A DNA stretch of 64,000 bases from Primula veris (lineage: Eukaryota; Streptophyta; Magnoliopsida; Ericales; Primulaceae): NCBI GenBank assembly GCA_963682055.1, contig OY821741.1, positions 24,870,711 to 24,934,710 on the forward strand, written 5' to 3'. A model generated the notes under the pieces. It ran no database searches and was not told where the DNA came from. It saw only the letters and a list, made by a program, of their open reading frames with translations. The position numbers and the translations under genes were made by a program. This document shows positions 32,819 through 44,394 of the stretch, in pieces. Each line of letters opens with the position of its first letter. The first letter of the stretch is position 1.

Positions 32819-33514
32819 CTAAAACACAAGCTCATGTGGTTTCATGCCAGCCTTTAGAGAGAACCTAGAAGAAAGATAGTCTTTCAAAACCGGAACTGCT
32901 TCAATGGCCTTGAGCAAAGCCGAGTCAACAGCTTTCTGGTCATCCTTCTTGCCCTGTGGAAGAACATTCTTCTCCTCTTTCTCTCCCTCGAAGAACTCTC
33001 CTTCAGCCTTCTTGGTCTTCTTCTGGGCTTGTTTGGCGAAGTACTTGTCATCAAACTTGTCTAGGGAAACTCCAGCTACATCAACCTTGGTCGATGTGGC
33101 AACAACATAAGCTTGATTTACCCTCCTGATCGGGACACCATTGATCTTAAATGGTCCAGTAACAAGGAGCAAGCCAGAAGTAAGCTGCTTGAGAAAAACA
33201 ACCCTCTTGCCCTTGAACCTTCCAGCCAAAATGATCAGAACTGTACCAGGAGTGATACTAGCCCTGAGTTTAGTAGGCTTAGCTTTACGCTTATTAGGCA
33301 CAGGTTTTTTAATATCATCAGCCGGGTAAAACTTAGGTGGCTTCTCAGCCGGGGCCGGAGCTACGACTTGTTTATCGTGACGTGGAAATACGCCACCATT
33401 TTTAGCCTTGATAGCCCATAAACCCCTCTTGTGATACATCTTCGACCTAGAAAACTTTCCAACTCCCCTTATTAGGTCTGGATTACGGCTCGTTTTTGCG
33501 GCTCTGGGTGCCAT
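32819..33514 (-). CDS. RPL6: 60S ribosomal protein L6 (eL6), intronless copy
   Basis: A complete 231-residue eL6, start [17 protein letters not shown] and end MKPHELVF, close to the expected plant length of about 230. It contains the basic N-terminal extension, the [23 protein letters not shown]-like core, [19 protein letters not shown] and the Lys-rich C-terminal part. eL6 is a structural protein of the cytosolic large ribosomal subunit. The frame has no introns, stops or frameshifts. Only 28 bp separate the ATG from the 101-bp repeat, and pararetroviral sequence begins right after the stop, with no poly-A tract. These points suggest a retrocopy captured in a chimeric insertion. Whether it is expressed is unknown; a nearby promoter is not evident. 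Confidence 0.93.
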   Translation of the reverse strand: MAPRAAKTSRNPDLIRGVGKFSRSKMYHKRGLWAIKAKNGGVFPRHDKQVVAPAPAEKPPKFYPADDIKKPVPNKRKAKPTKLRASITPGTVLIILAGRFKGKRVVFLKQLTSGLLLVTGPFKINGVPIRRVNQAYVVATSTKVDVAGVSLDKFDDKYFAKQAQKKTKKAEGEFFEGEKEEKNVLPQGKKDDQKAVDSALLKAIEAVPVLKDYLSSRFSLKAGMKPHELVF

Positions 33515-33542
33515 CGATTAATCTCGCTCTACAAATGGGATT

Positions 33543-33643
33543 TTAGGCCCATGTAGGTCATTATTAATCAAGATCTAAATTTTAATGCCAACAATTCGTT
33601 TATTAGCGAAACAAGAATAGTTTTATTAAATTTTGTTTTGTTA
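33543..33643. repeat. 101-bp direct repeat, right copy
   Basis: Identical to 29284-29384. It lies 28 bp upstream of the L6 start codon, on the outer side of the unit. The sequence beyond it continues AAATTAAATAG, presumably the right half of the pre-insertion site. Confidence 0.9.
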
Positions 33644-34340
33644 AATTAAATAGTGACATATAAGTGTGTTAGTTTCCACCTATGTATGTAAATTTAGGCA
33701 CCATTTATTTCACTCTCACATTAGTGTATTCTTTTTATATAGCAAAGTTATTTAATATTTTAAAATAAGTCATTCGTATATGAAAATATACTACTAAGGT
33801 CCTTTTACCTTTAGGTGCACTCATTTTCCGAGTAAATATGCCTAAAATCATATTAAAACAATGCAATAATATTAATCCTCACTTTATAATTCCATCATCT
33901 TAGAAAAAACAATGCGTCAAGATATAACAAGCTTCTATGTAAATGTGAGTAAATAATAATTTTTTTTTACAATAAATGGTTTAAATAAATAATAGAGAAT
34001 TTGAAATGTATATATACCCTTTCCTAAGACTGATAAATCAATTAAAGATGATAACTTACTTACCGATCCTTTTTTAAAGATGATAATGTTGTAATTTATA
34101 TATATATATATATATATATATACAAACCGGTTTTGTCGAACTTTATGGACCGGTTTGGACGGCTTGACAGTCACAGAATGGTTCATCATTTATACCGAAT
34201 CGAAGCACTGTTTGAGGGCTTCGAAATGGTATATGGTATGTCCAAAACCGGTAATCGATGTGAAAGATATTGATTTTCGAATTGGGGTCATGAAAGATAT
34301 TTCAGGAATAGTTTATTAAACCCAAAACCCACATTTACAT
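33644..34340. other. Gene-free AT-rich flank
   Basis: It contains an (AT)n microsatellite at about 34095-34123 and a pair of ACCGGTTTTG/GGACCGGTTTGG motifs near 34126 and 34149. No gene is recognised. Confidence 0.5.
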
Positions 34341-34346
34341 TTGGGA

Positions 34347-35100
34347 ATTGTCCCATATCAGTCATAAACCTCAACCTTGAAGGGTTCATATACACCCACC
34401 TTAAACCAATTAGTTGTGACTTGCAACTCCAAACTTTTCACGTGTGGTTGTGGTAGGTATTGCTCGAGTCCCGTCTCGTGTTTAACCCTTAACCCACGTA
34501 TCGCTGGTCGGCGAAGCCGACCGAGCCGTTGCCTGAGTTCGTGACCCGTGGTGTGGCATGGATCATTACCTTTTTGCCCAACAGTCGTGTCTCTCAATAG
34601 TTTGAATAGTTGTCATTCTCTCAATAGGTGCGATTCTTCGCATCTGTTCTGAATAGTCACACCCATTCAATGTACCCTTTTCAATTTTATATAAATAGGA
34701 CCCTACCCCCCTCATTTTTTTCATCCCATTATAAATATTGGGATGTCATAATCAGAATCTCTCTATCTCTAGCATATCATGCTCTCCCTCTCTAGCATTT
34801 CATGCATGAGGTTCCTATAGTTTTATTATAGACATAGTTTATGGAGGTGAAACTCTTGCCATTTCATGATTCGTTTGCAGAAGAGTGTGCTTCTACTATT
34901 CCTATATTAGTGAGTCGCTTTATCCTGCTAGATCAACGCCCATTAACCTAGAAGTCAAGCGGTAGGAGACGTATTAGATGTTAATGAGAGATGATTTAGC
35001 CATCGACTCGACTTTGGATTAGATACTTCATAAACCAAGCAAGATTCGAATTTGGTTCATAAAAGAGTAATTAACTTATTATTAAATAGAACAGAAATAA
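34347..35100 (+). repeat. Possible solo LTR or LTR remnant
   Basis: The segment starts TTGTCCCATATCAGTCATAA, similar to the TTGTCCCACATCGGT start common to many plant LTRs. A TATA-like TTTTATATAAATAGGACCC motif lies near 34684, and a CT-rich leader follows. The right boundary is not defined and no partner repeat is visible. The minus-strand frame 34358-34597 is not supported as a gene. Confidence 0.35.
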
Positions 35101-35625
35101 CAAAGTTAGTCACCGGTGTGGAGACATAAAAGTTAAAACTGACTGAAACTTAATTAGAGATCATTTTAATGATTTTAAGCTACTTGGCATTAAAAAAGCT
35201 TAAGAATGATAGAATCACAAATGGTCCCTGATGAAACTTTTCTATCAAGTGATAATACCCGGAGGATTTTGAGAAATCAAACGAAATATAGATAATTCAC
35301 ATAGAAATGTAGACGAGATATTGAAAAGTATAAACGGGAAACAGAGAAATTAGTCTCAGAGACGTAGCATGGTTCAGTGATCTTACCAATTTCAGTATTT
35401 GTGTATTTATCTTATATCATTTTTTATCCACCTTATGTGTTAAAATAGACAGAGAAATATTACAATTTTATTGATACTTTATTTCATAAGGCATATTACA
35501 ACCTATATATCAAAAGGGGGAGTCAGACTCCCTGTATTAGGGGGAGTACTCAGACTCCATATTTGTGAACGGTTGAATATGCTCTTTTTAAAATTATCAA
35601 ATGATTGTAATAAGAAATATAATGG

Positions 35626-35833
35626 TGTTTTGTGACATATTAAATCGGTATATATATAGATATGGAGAGAGAAATATAAACAGACAACAACAGAGTCTTT
35701 ATTAATCAGAATGTATCAATACAAGTGGACCCTAACCTTCTTTATATACTAGAGGTTAGGATTATACAATCTAGAAAGCCCAACTTAGGCCCACTATGAG
35801 TAAGGCCCAATAGTCCAATAATATCCTACAACA
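35626..35833 (-). repeat. 3' LTR of Copia element B
   Basis: It is 208 bp with plus-strand ends TGTTTTGTGACATATT and CCTACAACA, so the minus strand starts TGTTGTAGG. It aligns with 42043-42265 and 5698-5925 with many differences, indicating an old insertion. Confidence 0.8.
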
Positions 35834-35843
35834 TTTCTCCTTT
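35834..35843 (-). other. Polypurine tract of element B
   Basis: The minus strand reads AAAGGAGAAA directly before the 3' LTR, the expected plus-strand primer position. Confidence 0.7.
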
Positions 35844-36049
35844 GGACGTCTTGAATTATTCGTCTTCATCCAGTCGATATTCATTCACGGTGCTAAACAC
35901 ATAAAACCTTAGGGCCGGAAAACCCAGCGTGGGACAAAACCGGTACATAGGACAAACTGTGTAGCAGAATGATATAGGACAAAATTCCATATAAATAACT
36001 AACCACAAAACAGTGTGCCTTATCAAAACCTTCCCAGAGCAAACCCAAT

Positions 36050-36540
36050 GGAAAAATCTCTGATCGAAAGAAAAAGAGTGCAACAGTGGTAGTAGTAGGA
36101 GATCAACCACAAAACAGGTGCCTCATCAAAATCTTGCTAGAGTAAACTCAGTGGAAAAAACCTATAGTCGAAGGATAAAAGAGTACACAGTGGGATATGA
36201 TGGGAACGTGTCTCGCTAAAAATCTTGCCAAGAAAAACCCAGTGGGAAAAACCTTGTCTAAGGACAAAAAGAGAACACGAGCATACAACTGGATGCTCCC
36301 CCTCACTTGCACACGACAGGGTGCGAGGATTTTGGACTAAGTAGTAATTAGTGCAATAAGCATTCACCTGGATGCTCCCCCTCACTTACACACGACTGGG
36401 TGCAAGGATTTCATATTTCAAGAAAGAGTACGAGAATTCGAATGAATGCTTCATTTACTTGCACATGACTGGATGCAATAAAATCTAACATGGAATAGAA
36501 TGAGCATTCAACTGGATGCTCTTAAACTTCATATGTGAAG
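36050..36540 (-). repeat. Repeated 3' untranslated units of element B
   Basis: On the plus strand, GGATGCTCCCCCTCACTTGCA-like units (near 36290, 36370 and, shorter, 36450 and 36510) and CCCAGTGGGAAAAACC-like units (near 36050, 36150 and 36240) recur. Similar repeated sequence is common between pol and the 3' LTR of this type of plant Copia element. Confidence 0.55.
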
Positions 36541-36578
36541 ATTTATTTCGGCGATAAATACTAAATAGCATAATCTAT

Positions 36579-38300
36579 TCATGTCTCTCTTGATCGATAA
36601 CAACAAGTTGTCCTCAAATATGACAAATGTTTTATCTTGATCGTGAGACAGAGCATATTTAATTCAAATATGGTTAATACTAGCTCGAAGTCATATACAC
36701 TCTCTAGTCGTATAATAGAGAACGAGTAGATCAGAGTGAATCGGTTGGAGTCATTGCAATACCTCCAAGATATCACCTTATTCCTAATGGTAAAGACAGA
36801 CCATGTTAGAAATATCCCTTATGTGGGTCTGATAAGTAACCGGTATCGGTATAAACGAAAAAAGGGTTGCGTTAATTCGCGTACCGAAGGGGGTAGGTAC
36901 ACTCGATGGAAGCGTGCTACCATAAGGTAAGGGAATGTATCTTTAGTGCCATTTTGATGGCAGCGTGTTAGTACGATGCTATGTCGAGCTATACCGTTCA
37001 TAGCATATGAAATGTTTTTTCTAGCACATTAGACCAAGTTAAATGATGCGCTTATTGTACTTAGATATGAACATCATGGTTCAATATCTCTTCATCTTCC
37101 TTTTCATCATCTCATATGGGACAGACCGGGTCTATATCAATGTCTACTGATCGAACGATCATGGGAGAATCTGACGACTTAGCGTCATAACACCTTCTGG
37201 GTGTAGTCTGAATCATGGACTTAGATTCAATATTTACGGGACTCGATCATCAAGTCGAGTCACTACCGTGTCTTCCCAAGATCCTTCATCTCGAAGGGCA
37301 AATCCAAAACGTGGATTGTTTCAAAACATGCAAGGGCATAATACTTGTTCAAGTATCCCAAACTGATCAAATACTCACTTAGGCAGGTATACCACATCCG
37401 CTCGGATTATATTAATCCATACAGTGAATGTCTCAGTCAATTGAGATCGTCTTCCGTGGTCAGGAACTACTTAATTCAAGCACATGAAGTCACACAGGTA
37501 CCTTCGTCTACATCTTTTATTTAAATCTCCACGGAGATAAAACATGACCACATTCATGGCTGCATACTCAGTTTTTCGGAAAATACTAAACTGATAAATT
37601 AGGGGACCGTTATAACATCCATTACGAGAAAATAAACCATCACGTAATCAATTCCAAGGTAGAGAAGCCTTGCTCTACTAGGCAAGCACTGATACAGTCT
37701 CATTATTCTCATCACTATTCCTTACGAATAACCAAATAAACAAACTCGTTTAACATTGGTGGTGTTAGAGCTACAGGTTCAAACACACTTTTGCTAAGGA
37801 GTCTACTTGGATTGCAAGTTTCCATTAGGCCAGTCAGTTCCACGTTGACTTCAGGAAACGGTTCATGGGTCTGTGTCATAATTTGCTCATATTATCAGTC
37901 GTCACCGAATATATGAACAAGTAATCAATGACAGTCTCGTTTTCTTTTAATATCGTCTAAGATATCATGATCGACAGATATTTCAAGATTCTCAGGATGA
38001 AGAGGAATCACACATCTCCTAGATCCTTTATAATCTCGTGCGACAAACGAGATTCAGTTCACCACCTCTAGGGTTGAACAAATTAAGAACCGATCAACTT
38101 CCTTGTATCTTGGAAAGGATGACAGACTGACGGCCGACGACATCGTCCTTTTCTTGGTGGGTTCAGCCAAAGAAACGTGTTACGACAGGAACACGGCGTC
38201 CGACATGGACGTCTATCATTGAAAGAATTTTGCAGCAGGTATAAATGATCTCATAAAGTCATTAAATGCATTTGGCATTTTGTTAAGACTTGGTGGAGTC
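36579..38300 (-). pseudogene. Copia pol remnant of element B (RT-RNase H)
   Basis: The best preserved piece is a 65-codon minus-strand frame at 36579-36776 containing the RNase H region SWRYCNDSNRFTLIYS and RLESVYDFELV. Upstream on the minus strand, linker and RT residues equivalent to those of element A can be followed to about 38300 through stops and frameshifts. The plus-strand frame at 36736-36930 is antisense to it. The product is non-functional. Confidence 0.7.
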
Positions 38301-41300
38301 TATGTACTTACTTATCATTAAGTGTAGTTTTGGAGATCAAACTAAGACTGAGTGTGTTATGCCACGTTACTTCACATCATTCTTTATCAACGGTAATGTG
38401 CAAATCTCCCCCTAACGATGGGGATAACAATCTTAGTAACGTCACTTTCGCATATCATGCGGTAAAGAGATCGGTTGCTAAAGTTACTCTATCAAATGAT
38501 AGGTAGGAGATTCATAATCGACTTATGTCCCCTTCAGAAGTCCATATTTTGAATGCTATAGCAGCTCAATCAAAATATTAATTAAGCACTCCAAACACGC
38601 GTTAATATGAGACTTCTGGCTCATAACCAGTAACCAGCTGGTACGCATATGATGTTTGAGTGACTATGGGCCTCATAACGGGCCAATGCAGCAAAATAGC
38701 ATAACCCCACATGGAAATATAAATCTTGGTGTGCAAGACCAAGAAGTGCGTGCAATTATTTGCAGTCGCATCATCAAACTTTATGTTAATCCATTTGGGT
38801 CTGAACATAATCGACATGATGTTCAATTTCAATTCCCAAACTCAAGCAATTCAAATCGAAATTTTGATTCTTACTCTTCGGTATTATCAAGTCGAATAGA
38901 CTTTTCAAGATAATCCGGATAATGATAGGACTAAAAGTTTGAGAAATGCTGCATTTCTGTGGACAACAATAATCATGTGACCATATTGTCGATGCATCAA
39001 CCATAACCATAAATTTTTAATGGTTCGTCTTATGGTTGGATAAGTCCACAACAACTCTTTCAATTCTTTACAAGAATTCTACGAGTCCATTTCGTGATCT
39101 TTACACATACTAGTCTTTCAAAGAGAGCATTACTGGCATGAATTTCGGATCAATCACGAAATATATCCCCAAAGATAATCCAAATACGATGCGATTATAA
39201 ATCAAGCACCGTCATTTGACCTCGGAATATCTCATCCAGTCAATGCCACAATATCAAAATGCTCTTATTAATCGACGATATGTGAATGATAGTACAGAAA
39301 ATCATGTCTCAGCATCTAAGACCTCTTATCAATCGACGACAGGCGAATGATAAGGTAACTTTCAACTACTCATGACTACACTTTTGGTCGTATTGAGTGT
39401 AGGTTGTGCAAAGAAATCTCAATTCTTTCATGAGCTATTTCCAGATAAAACTGGATTTCTCGAATTATCTTACTACTCAACAAGGTACGAAAGGACCTAC
39501 AGAAGTACAAGGTCTCATATTTGACAAATAAATTTGGTTTTACCAAAGATTTTGATTTGGAACAACAGGTCCAAAATCGTTGTCAATGAGTATTCTTTTA
39601 GGCAAGTAGTTTGTGAAATTATGTGGTTGTTACCCACTATTTCTTGAAAATCAACTATCCCACAAGTATTGCCTAAAATTTCATAATTTAAAGTTTGGTC
39701 ACATTTGTCAAATGAATTTGATCAAAACACTTTAATTTATTTCGAGAAATTTCATAAACATGCAAACCATAATCCAAAAGTATGTCCAAATGGAAAAATC
39801 ATAATCCAAATGAAAAAACATAATCCAGATGAGCAAAAAACCAGCTCAATGATTTATCAAAATCAATAAATAAAGGTACCAAACTCATTTGAGCCACAAA
39901 ATCGAGGGTCTCAAGAGTTTCCTTTCAATTAACTTTAACCACATTAGCATCGCCTTTTCCGCCTTTATAATAGTTTTGAACTATTTAAGGAGTATTCGTG
40001 CATGATCTTTGTTTTTATAGCATAGAGTTGGCCTCTTGAGCATTATCTCTTGCTTTGGGAAAACGGGCCATATTGTTCCTTTCAAGGACTATCCTGGAGC
40101 CACATGTTTTCGATTTTGATGACTGTCTAAACCTCGCTTGGCTAGGTGATCATCAGGATCGTGATAGTTTGAGACAAATAACACTTGTCTCGGTTCTCGA
40201 TTCAAGGAAAAAAATGTCCACCAAGAACATTAATATCAGGCAAACAATTCTCCATTGACCCAATAGGATTAAAACTGCTCATCAGAGCATTTTCTCATCG
40301 ACAAACAGATTGGTGATAAATGAACATGGTGAATATAAATTCATGACACTGCTTATAAAATACAATTTTCAAGCTAGTATTTTGGTGAAGGATCGCTCCA
40401 AAATGTCAATTTGAGACATTTGTTCACCATAGACGTCATCACGTCTCAAATGTGGTGGCGGAATAAAATCAATCCCTTAGCCTTCATCTCGTGAGTAACA
40501 ACAAACTCATGTTTTACTCATCAAAGATGGCATCCAAAAAAAATTGGACATCACATTTTCACACATCAGGTTGACTAACATGTGGTGACGGAATAACATT
40601 CACGTCTAAATAGTCATTTCGCAAGTATACTTTGCGATTTTACTCATCATAGATGGCATCGTACATTTGCTGGGAGTTCTAGATTGGTTATCATATAAAA
40701 TGACCGGTTTATATGTTTATGGTTTGCACAAGCACAAACTTTGTTTCGAAACGACAGGTTCGAAAATACTAGTTTTGCTTCTCATGTGAATTGGTTCTCA
40801 TTGATCGAACAACGGGTCGATACTCAAACACCAATTCGGCAAAACATACATCACTATATAACCACACTCGGGGAAATTATTATTTAGTCAACCCCTTTCG
40901 GTAGCTCTAATTGAACATGACCAGAAAAGACGGTGAGGGTGGAGGGCACGAATGCCACTTAAAACCCGACCTCATTAGGATATTGACTTCTGCCTATATC
41001 TTTTCTTGACATCGTATCCAAATAGGTGAGCCTAGTTGGGGAAGGTTCATAATTTTTCCAACTTAAATGTGAAAATATATGATTTCGTAAATTATCATAT
41101 TATACATATGTGTATATAGCAGTAAATAAAAAATATATATGTTACTATTTCTGAGATTTACTAATTATCATCAATCAGAACATAATATATCACAATTTAT
41201 ACTAGGAAGATCTAATTATTATTATTAAACTGCCATATGTGAATGTTTTATTCATGGTAATTACAAACATGCAATAGGATGGACTAAATTTATATGCAAA

Positions 41301-41344
41301 CACATCAATTTATTCAGATAACATATAATTTTTATTCACTTGCC

Positions 41345-41382
<38 letters not shown>

Positions 41383-42042
41383 TGTGGGTGAATTTTTATA
41401 AACCAAATATTGACTTTTATAACATATATACTGTTTTATACATGTAACATACTCTAGGGACCACGCGTGTAATTTTAGTATAATTATATATGTATTTACA
41501 GCGTTATTACATGTACAGTCCATAGTTTTAGAAAAGTTGCAGTTTGGTCCTTTATAAATTAACAGCACAATCCACAATTTACAGCGCCTTACAACTGGTC
41601 CTACTGTTTTTATTATGTTACAGATTCATGACAACATAGTAATACATATGTATTTATGTCAATTTACAAGCATGTTTTATTGAGGATTACACCAAATATT
41701 AATTAAGCATGCAATATTATATGTTATCAACCAAGGGTAGTAAACCAATTTTTCATACAGTAGTTGAATGTTATGTACAAATTACAATTGTACCAATTCA
41801 TGCAATTTAATAGAGGTTATGTTATTGTCCTATTTACATGCAATTTGTTAATATATTCACTTGGCATAACATACAATGTACGTCTGACAAATCCATATAA
41901 AAGGGTTAAAATTTATGTACCTTATTCATGTATGTTGATAAAGGTCGATATAACAAAATCTTAAGAAAACCTGGATAAACCTCAAGATTTATTGATACCC
42001 ATAATCCTAGTACTCCAATCTCTGAGAGCAGTGCTGATAACG

Positions 42043-42265
42043 TATTGTGTGACATATTAACTTGTTATATGTATATATGAGATATGTATAAATATAGAGA
42101 GAGAAATATGAAGAGACAACAAAATTGTGCTTATTAATCAGAATGTATCAATAAAAGTGGATCCTAACCTTGTTTATATATTAGAGGTTAGAGTTATACA
42201 AGATAGAAAGCCCAACTTAGGCTCACTATGAGTAAGATCCAAGAGTCCAATAATATCCTATAACA
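42043..42265 (-). repeat. 5' LTR of Copia element B
   Basis: It is 223 bp; the minus strand starts TGTTATAGGATATTATTGG and ends ...GTCACACAATA. The adjoining CGTTATCAGCACTGCTC-type sequence (42025-42042) inside the element is the primer-binding site. Confidence 0.8.
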
Positions 42266-42431
42266 AAATGATTGTAATAAGAAATATTATAAATGGAAGA
42301 AGTAATAGATTAAAACTCTTTTGCTCCTTTAATTTCTTCCCCAACATTTCTCTAGTGCAAGCGGGTCTATAGCCTCATCCCTAATTGCTCCTTTTAAAAA
42401 ATATTATTATCATTTTTTTAATTAAATATAA

Positions 42432-42690
42432 ATTTAGGTTAGTTGCAACTAGATTTCTATATTTTTGTTCGGGTTCTTATCGTGTTATAAATATAAAATT
42501 TTATATATATAATATTTTATTTTAGTTTAGTTACAAATAGGGTTCTATATTTTTATTTGAGTTTTTATCGTGTTATAAATGTAAAATTATATATTTAAAT
42601 ATTTAAATTTAGGATAGTAACAACTAAAATTTTATATGTTTAGTTGGATTTTTATCGTGTTACAAATATAAGTTTATATATAGAAGTTTG
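42432..42690. repeat. Three-copy ~88-bp tandem repeat
   Basis: The anchor TTATCGTGTTA(T/C)AAAT occurs at 42477, 42565 and 42652, giving periods of 88 and 87 bp. Each unit starts with a TTAG(G)TTAGTTGCAACTAG-like segment. AT-rich and non-coding. Confidence 0.8.
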
Positions 42691-43578
42691 GTGTTTAAAA
42701 AGTTTAGTTATCAGAAGTTGTAAAACAAATAATTTTTTTAAAAAAATATTAAGTGGTAGAGGGTAGTATGACAATACAAACCATTGGTCGCCACCGTTGA
42801 ACAACACCGTGAAATTTTAAAGACGCTTCGAGGTGACTTTGTTTGCGTCCCCCATCGGATGGTGTTCCTTTTATTTCAATATCGAGGTTGTTTTCCTAGC
42901 GATAGGTATTTACGATATATCTCTAGTTTGACCGACCCCATCGGCGGCAATTTAGACTTAAGTCTTAAAATTCCGATACAGTGGGTAACACTCATTAAGA
43001 TGTAATTAATTGGTTAATTACATGAAGACCAAAATAAGCGCACAATAATTAATATATGTTGAAAATATGAGATATTTTGATTAATATATATTAATGAAGA
43101 AGTAGTCTCAATTTGATAAGCAAATATTTTGACTGACCTCGTCGGCGGCACTATATTTGTTGTCTATCCAATTATCGCTGGCATAATATAAGAACATAAA
43201 TTTTAATGTATTTTATTTTGTTCTGCATTGTGATGAAGTCTAAAATATTTATTTCATTGCATGATATTTACACATATAACTGAAAGTATTGTCCATTATT
43301 TATTTTCCACTAATATGAATGATCCTCTTGTTGCACATCTCACTAATGATTAATGAACTGTTGAAAAGTATGTTAAGTGGAAAAGTAACATGAATGTAAT
43401 AAAAAGTTGGCAACGAGTCATTGATTTGGGAAAAAGCAGTATGATAAGTTAGCCTAGAATTCAGGAAGACTAAATTTTTGTTTTGAACAAATATTTTTTA
43501 ATTTCAGATTTTATTAGAAATTTGATTTATGTTTTGAAGTTATTAGACAAGATGTTTAGTACTGTTTCGTTTAGTAAT
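42691..43578. other. Gene-free stretch
   Basis: A motif TGAC(C/T)GACC(C/T)C(A/G)TCGGCGGCA occurs twice (near 42930 and 43130), about 200 bp apart. The 73-codon frame at 42784-43005 covers the first copy and has no recognisable domain. Confidence 0.4.
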
Positions 43579-44394
43579 TGAAATTTTTTTTCGCCTAATT
43601 TTCCGAATACTGTTACGCGTTTCAGTTATAACTAAGATTTTGTTTCACTTATAACTAAAGAGTTCTGAGAGAATAGTAAATAACACCATGCATTTAATAA
43701 CGAAGTTCGATGTGCTCACCACAACTACGTCTCAGAGCCACTCAGCTAGTATTTATTGATTGTCAAGCTTACAATAGTAGACTCAAGTCTTACAATACTC
43801 AATGACTCTATCACTAATATTTTCCTATCAAACTATTGCTCATAGATAACACCTCTCAATATCTAATGATATCCCGTTACGAATTTCTCTCAAATAATAA
43901 TTTTTTCTTCTCAAATATTTCGTGGGTCTCTCTCTCTATTTGCTGTATAATCTATTATTTAGAGACACAAAATATTAGAGTCTAATTGAATTTATTTATA
44001 GTTTTATAAAAAATTCTAATCTTAATCAAATTGAAAGTATTTCACTCTTTCTCTCATTTATTATTTGACTAGAATTTTTATATTCTCTTCAATTCTTCTA
44101 ATCCAACAAGAAAACCTCTCCAATCTCTTTAATTTAATCTTCTGAGATTTGCACAAAATATTCTAGGTTTGTTCTACTTGTTTGAACCTTCTATAATATC
44201 TTTAACTTGATCGTCAAGTAATCTATCCGCCAGTTTCAGTTATAACTGAGGTTAATTGAGTTTATAATTGCAATCTATATTTAACCATAATTTAACAAAC
44301 ATGTTATGCATTAATTGTTAACACATTAAGAGTTTAATATAAGCTAACTCAATATATTTTTAACAATATGATGACAAATACTTTGTACCTAACA
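43579..44394 (-). repeat. 3' LTR of Copia element E
   Basis: The minus strand starts TGTTAGGTACAAAGTATTTG at 44394 and ends ...AAAAATTTCA at 43579, parallel to the TGTTAGGTCC...TTTCA ends of element C. The minus-strand purine tract AAAGGGATAGAT just outside the start is the likely polypurine tract. Motifs AGTTATAACTGA are present. Confidence 0.65.

Larger units (their letters stand above)
35626..42265 (-). mobile_element. Degenerate Ty1/copia element B
   Basis: A complete 6.64-kb minus-strand element. The 5' LTR is 42043-42265 and the 3' LTR is 35626-35833. A polypurine tract lies at 35834-35843 and a primer-binding site at 42029-42042. The interior matches element A and carries broken Copia gag-pol, including RNase H residues (SWRYCNDSN, RLESVYDFELV) at 36776-36600. 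Between pol and the 3' LTR lie repeated units rich in the motif CACTGGGTTTTT on the minus strand (36050-36300). No open frame of meaningful length remains. Instead of a 5-bp target duplication, the element is flanked by a longer similar sequence on both sides. Confidence 0.85.

Noticed and set aside
32904..33421. Plus-strand frames of 62-102 codons
   Set aside because: They are antisense to the intact L6 coding sequence.
29284..33643. 101-bp repeats as LTRs of a retrotransposon
   Set aside because: There are no TG...CA ends, primer-binding site or polypurine tract, and pararetroviruses lack LTRs.
34358..34597. 79-codon minus-strand ORF
   Set aside because: It overlaps the putative LTR remnant, and its Arg/Gly-rich composition follows from the GC-rich patch; no domain is seen.
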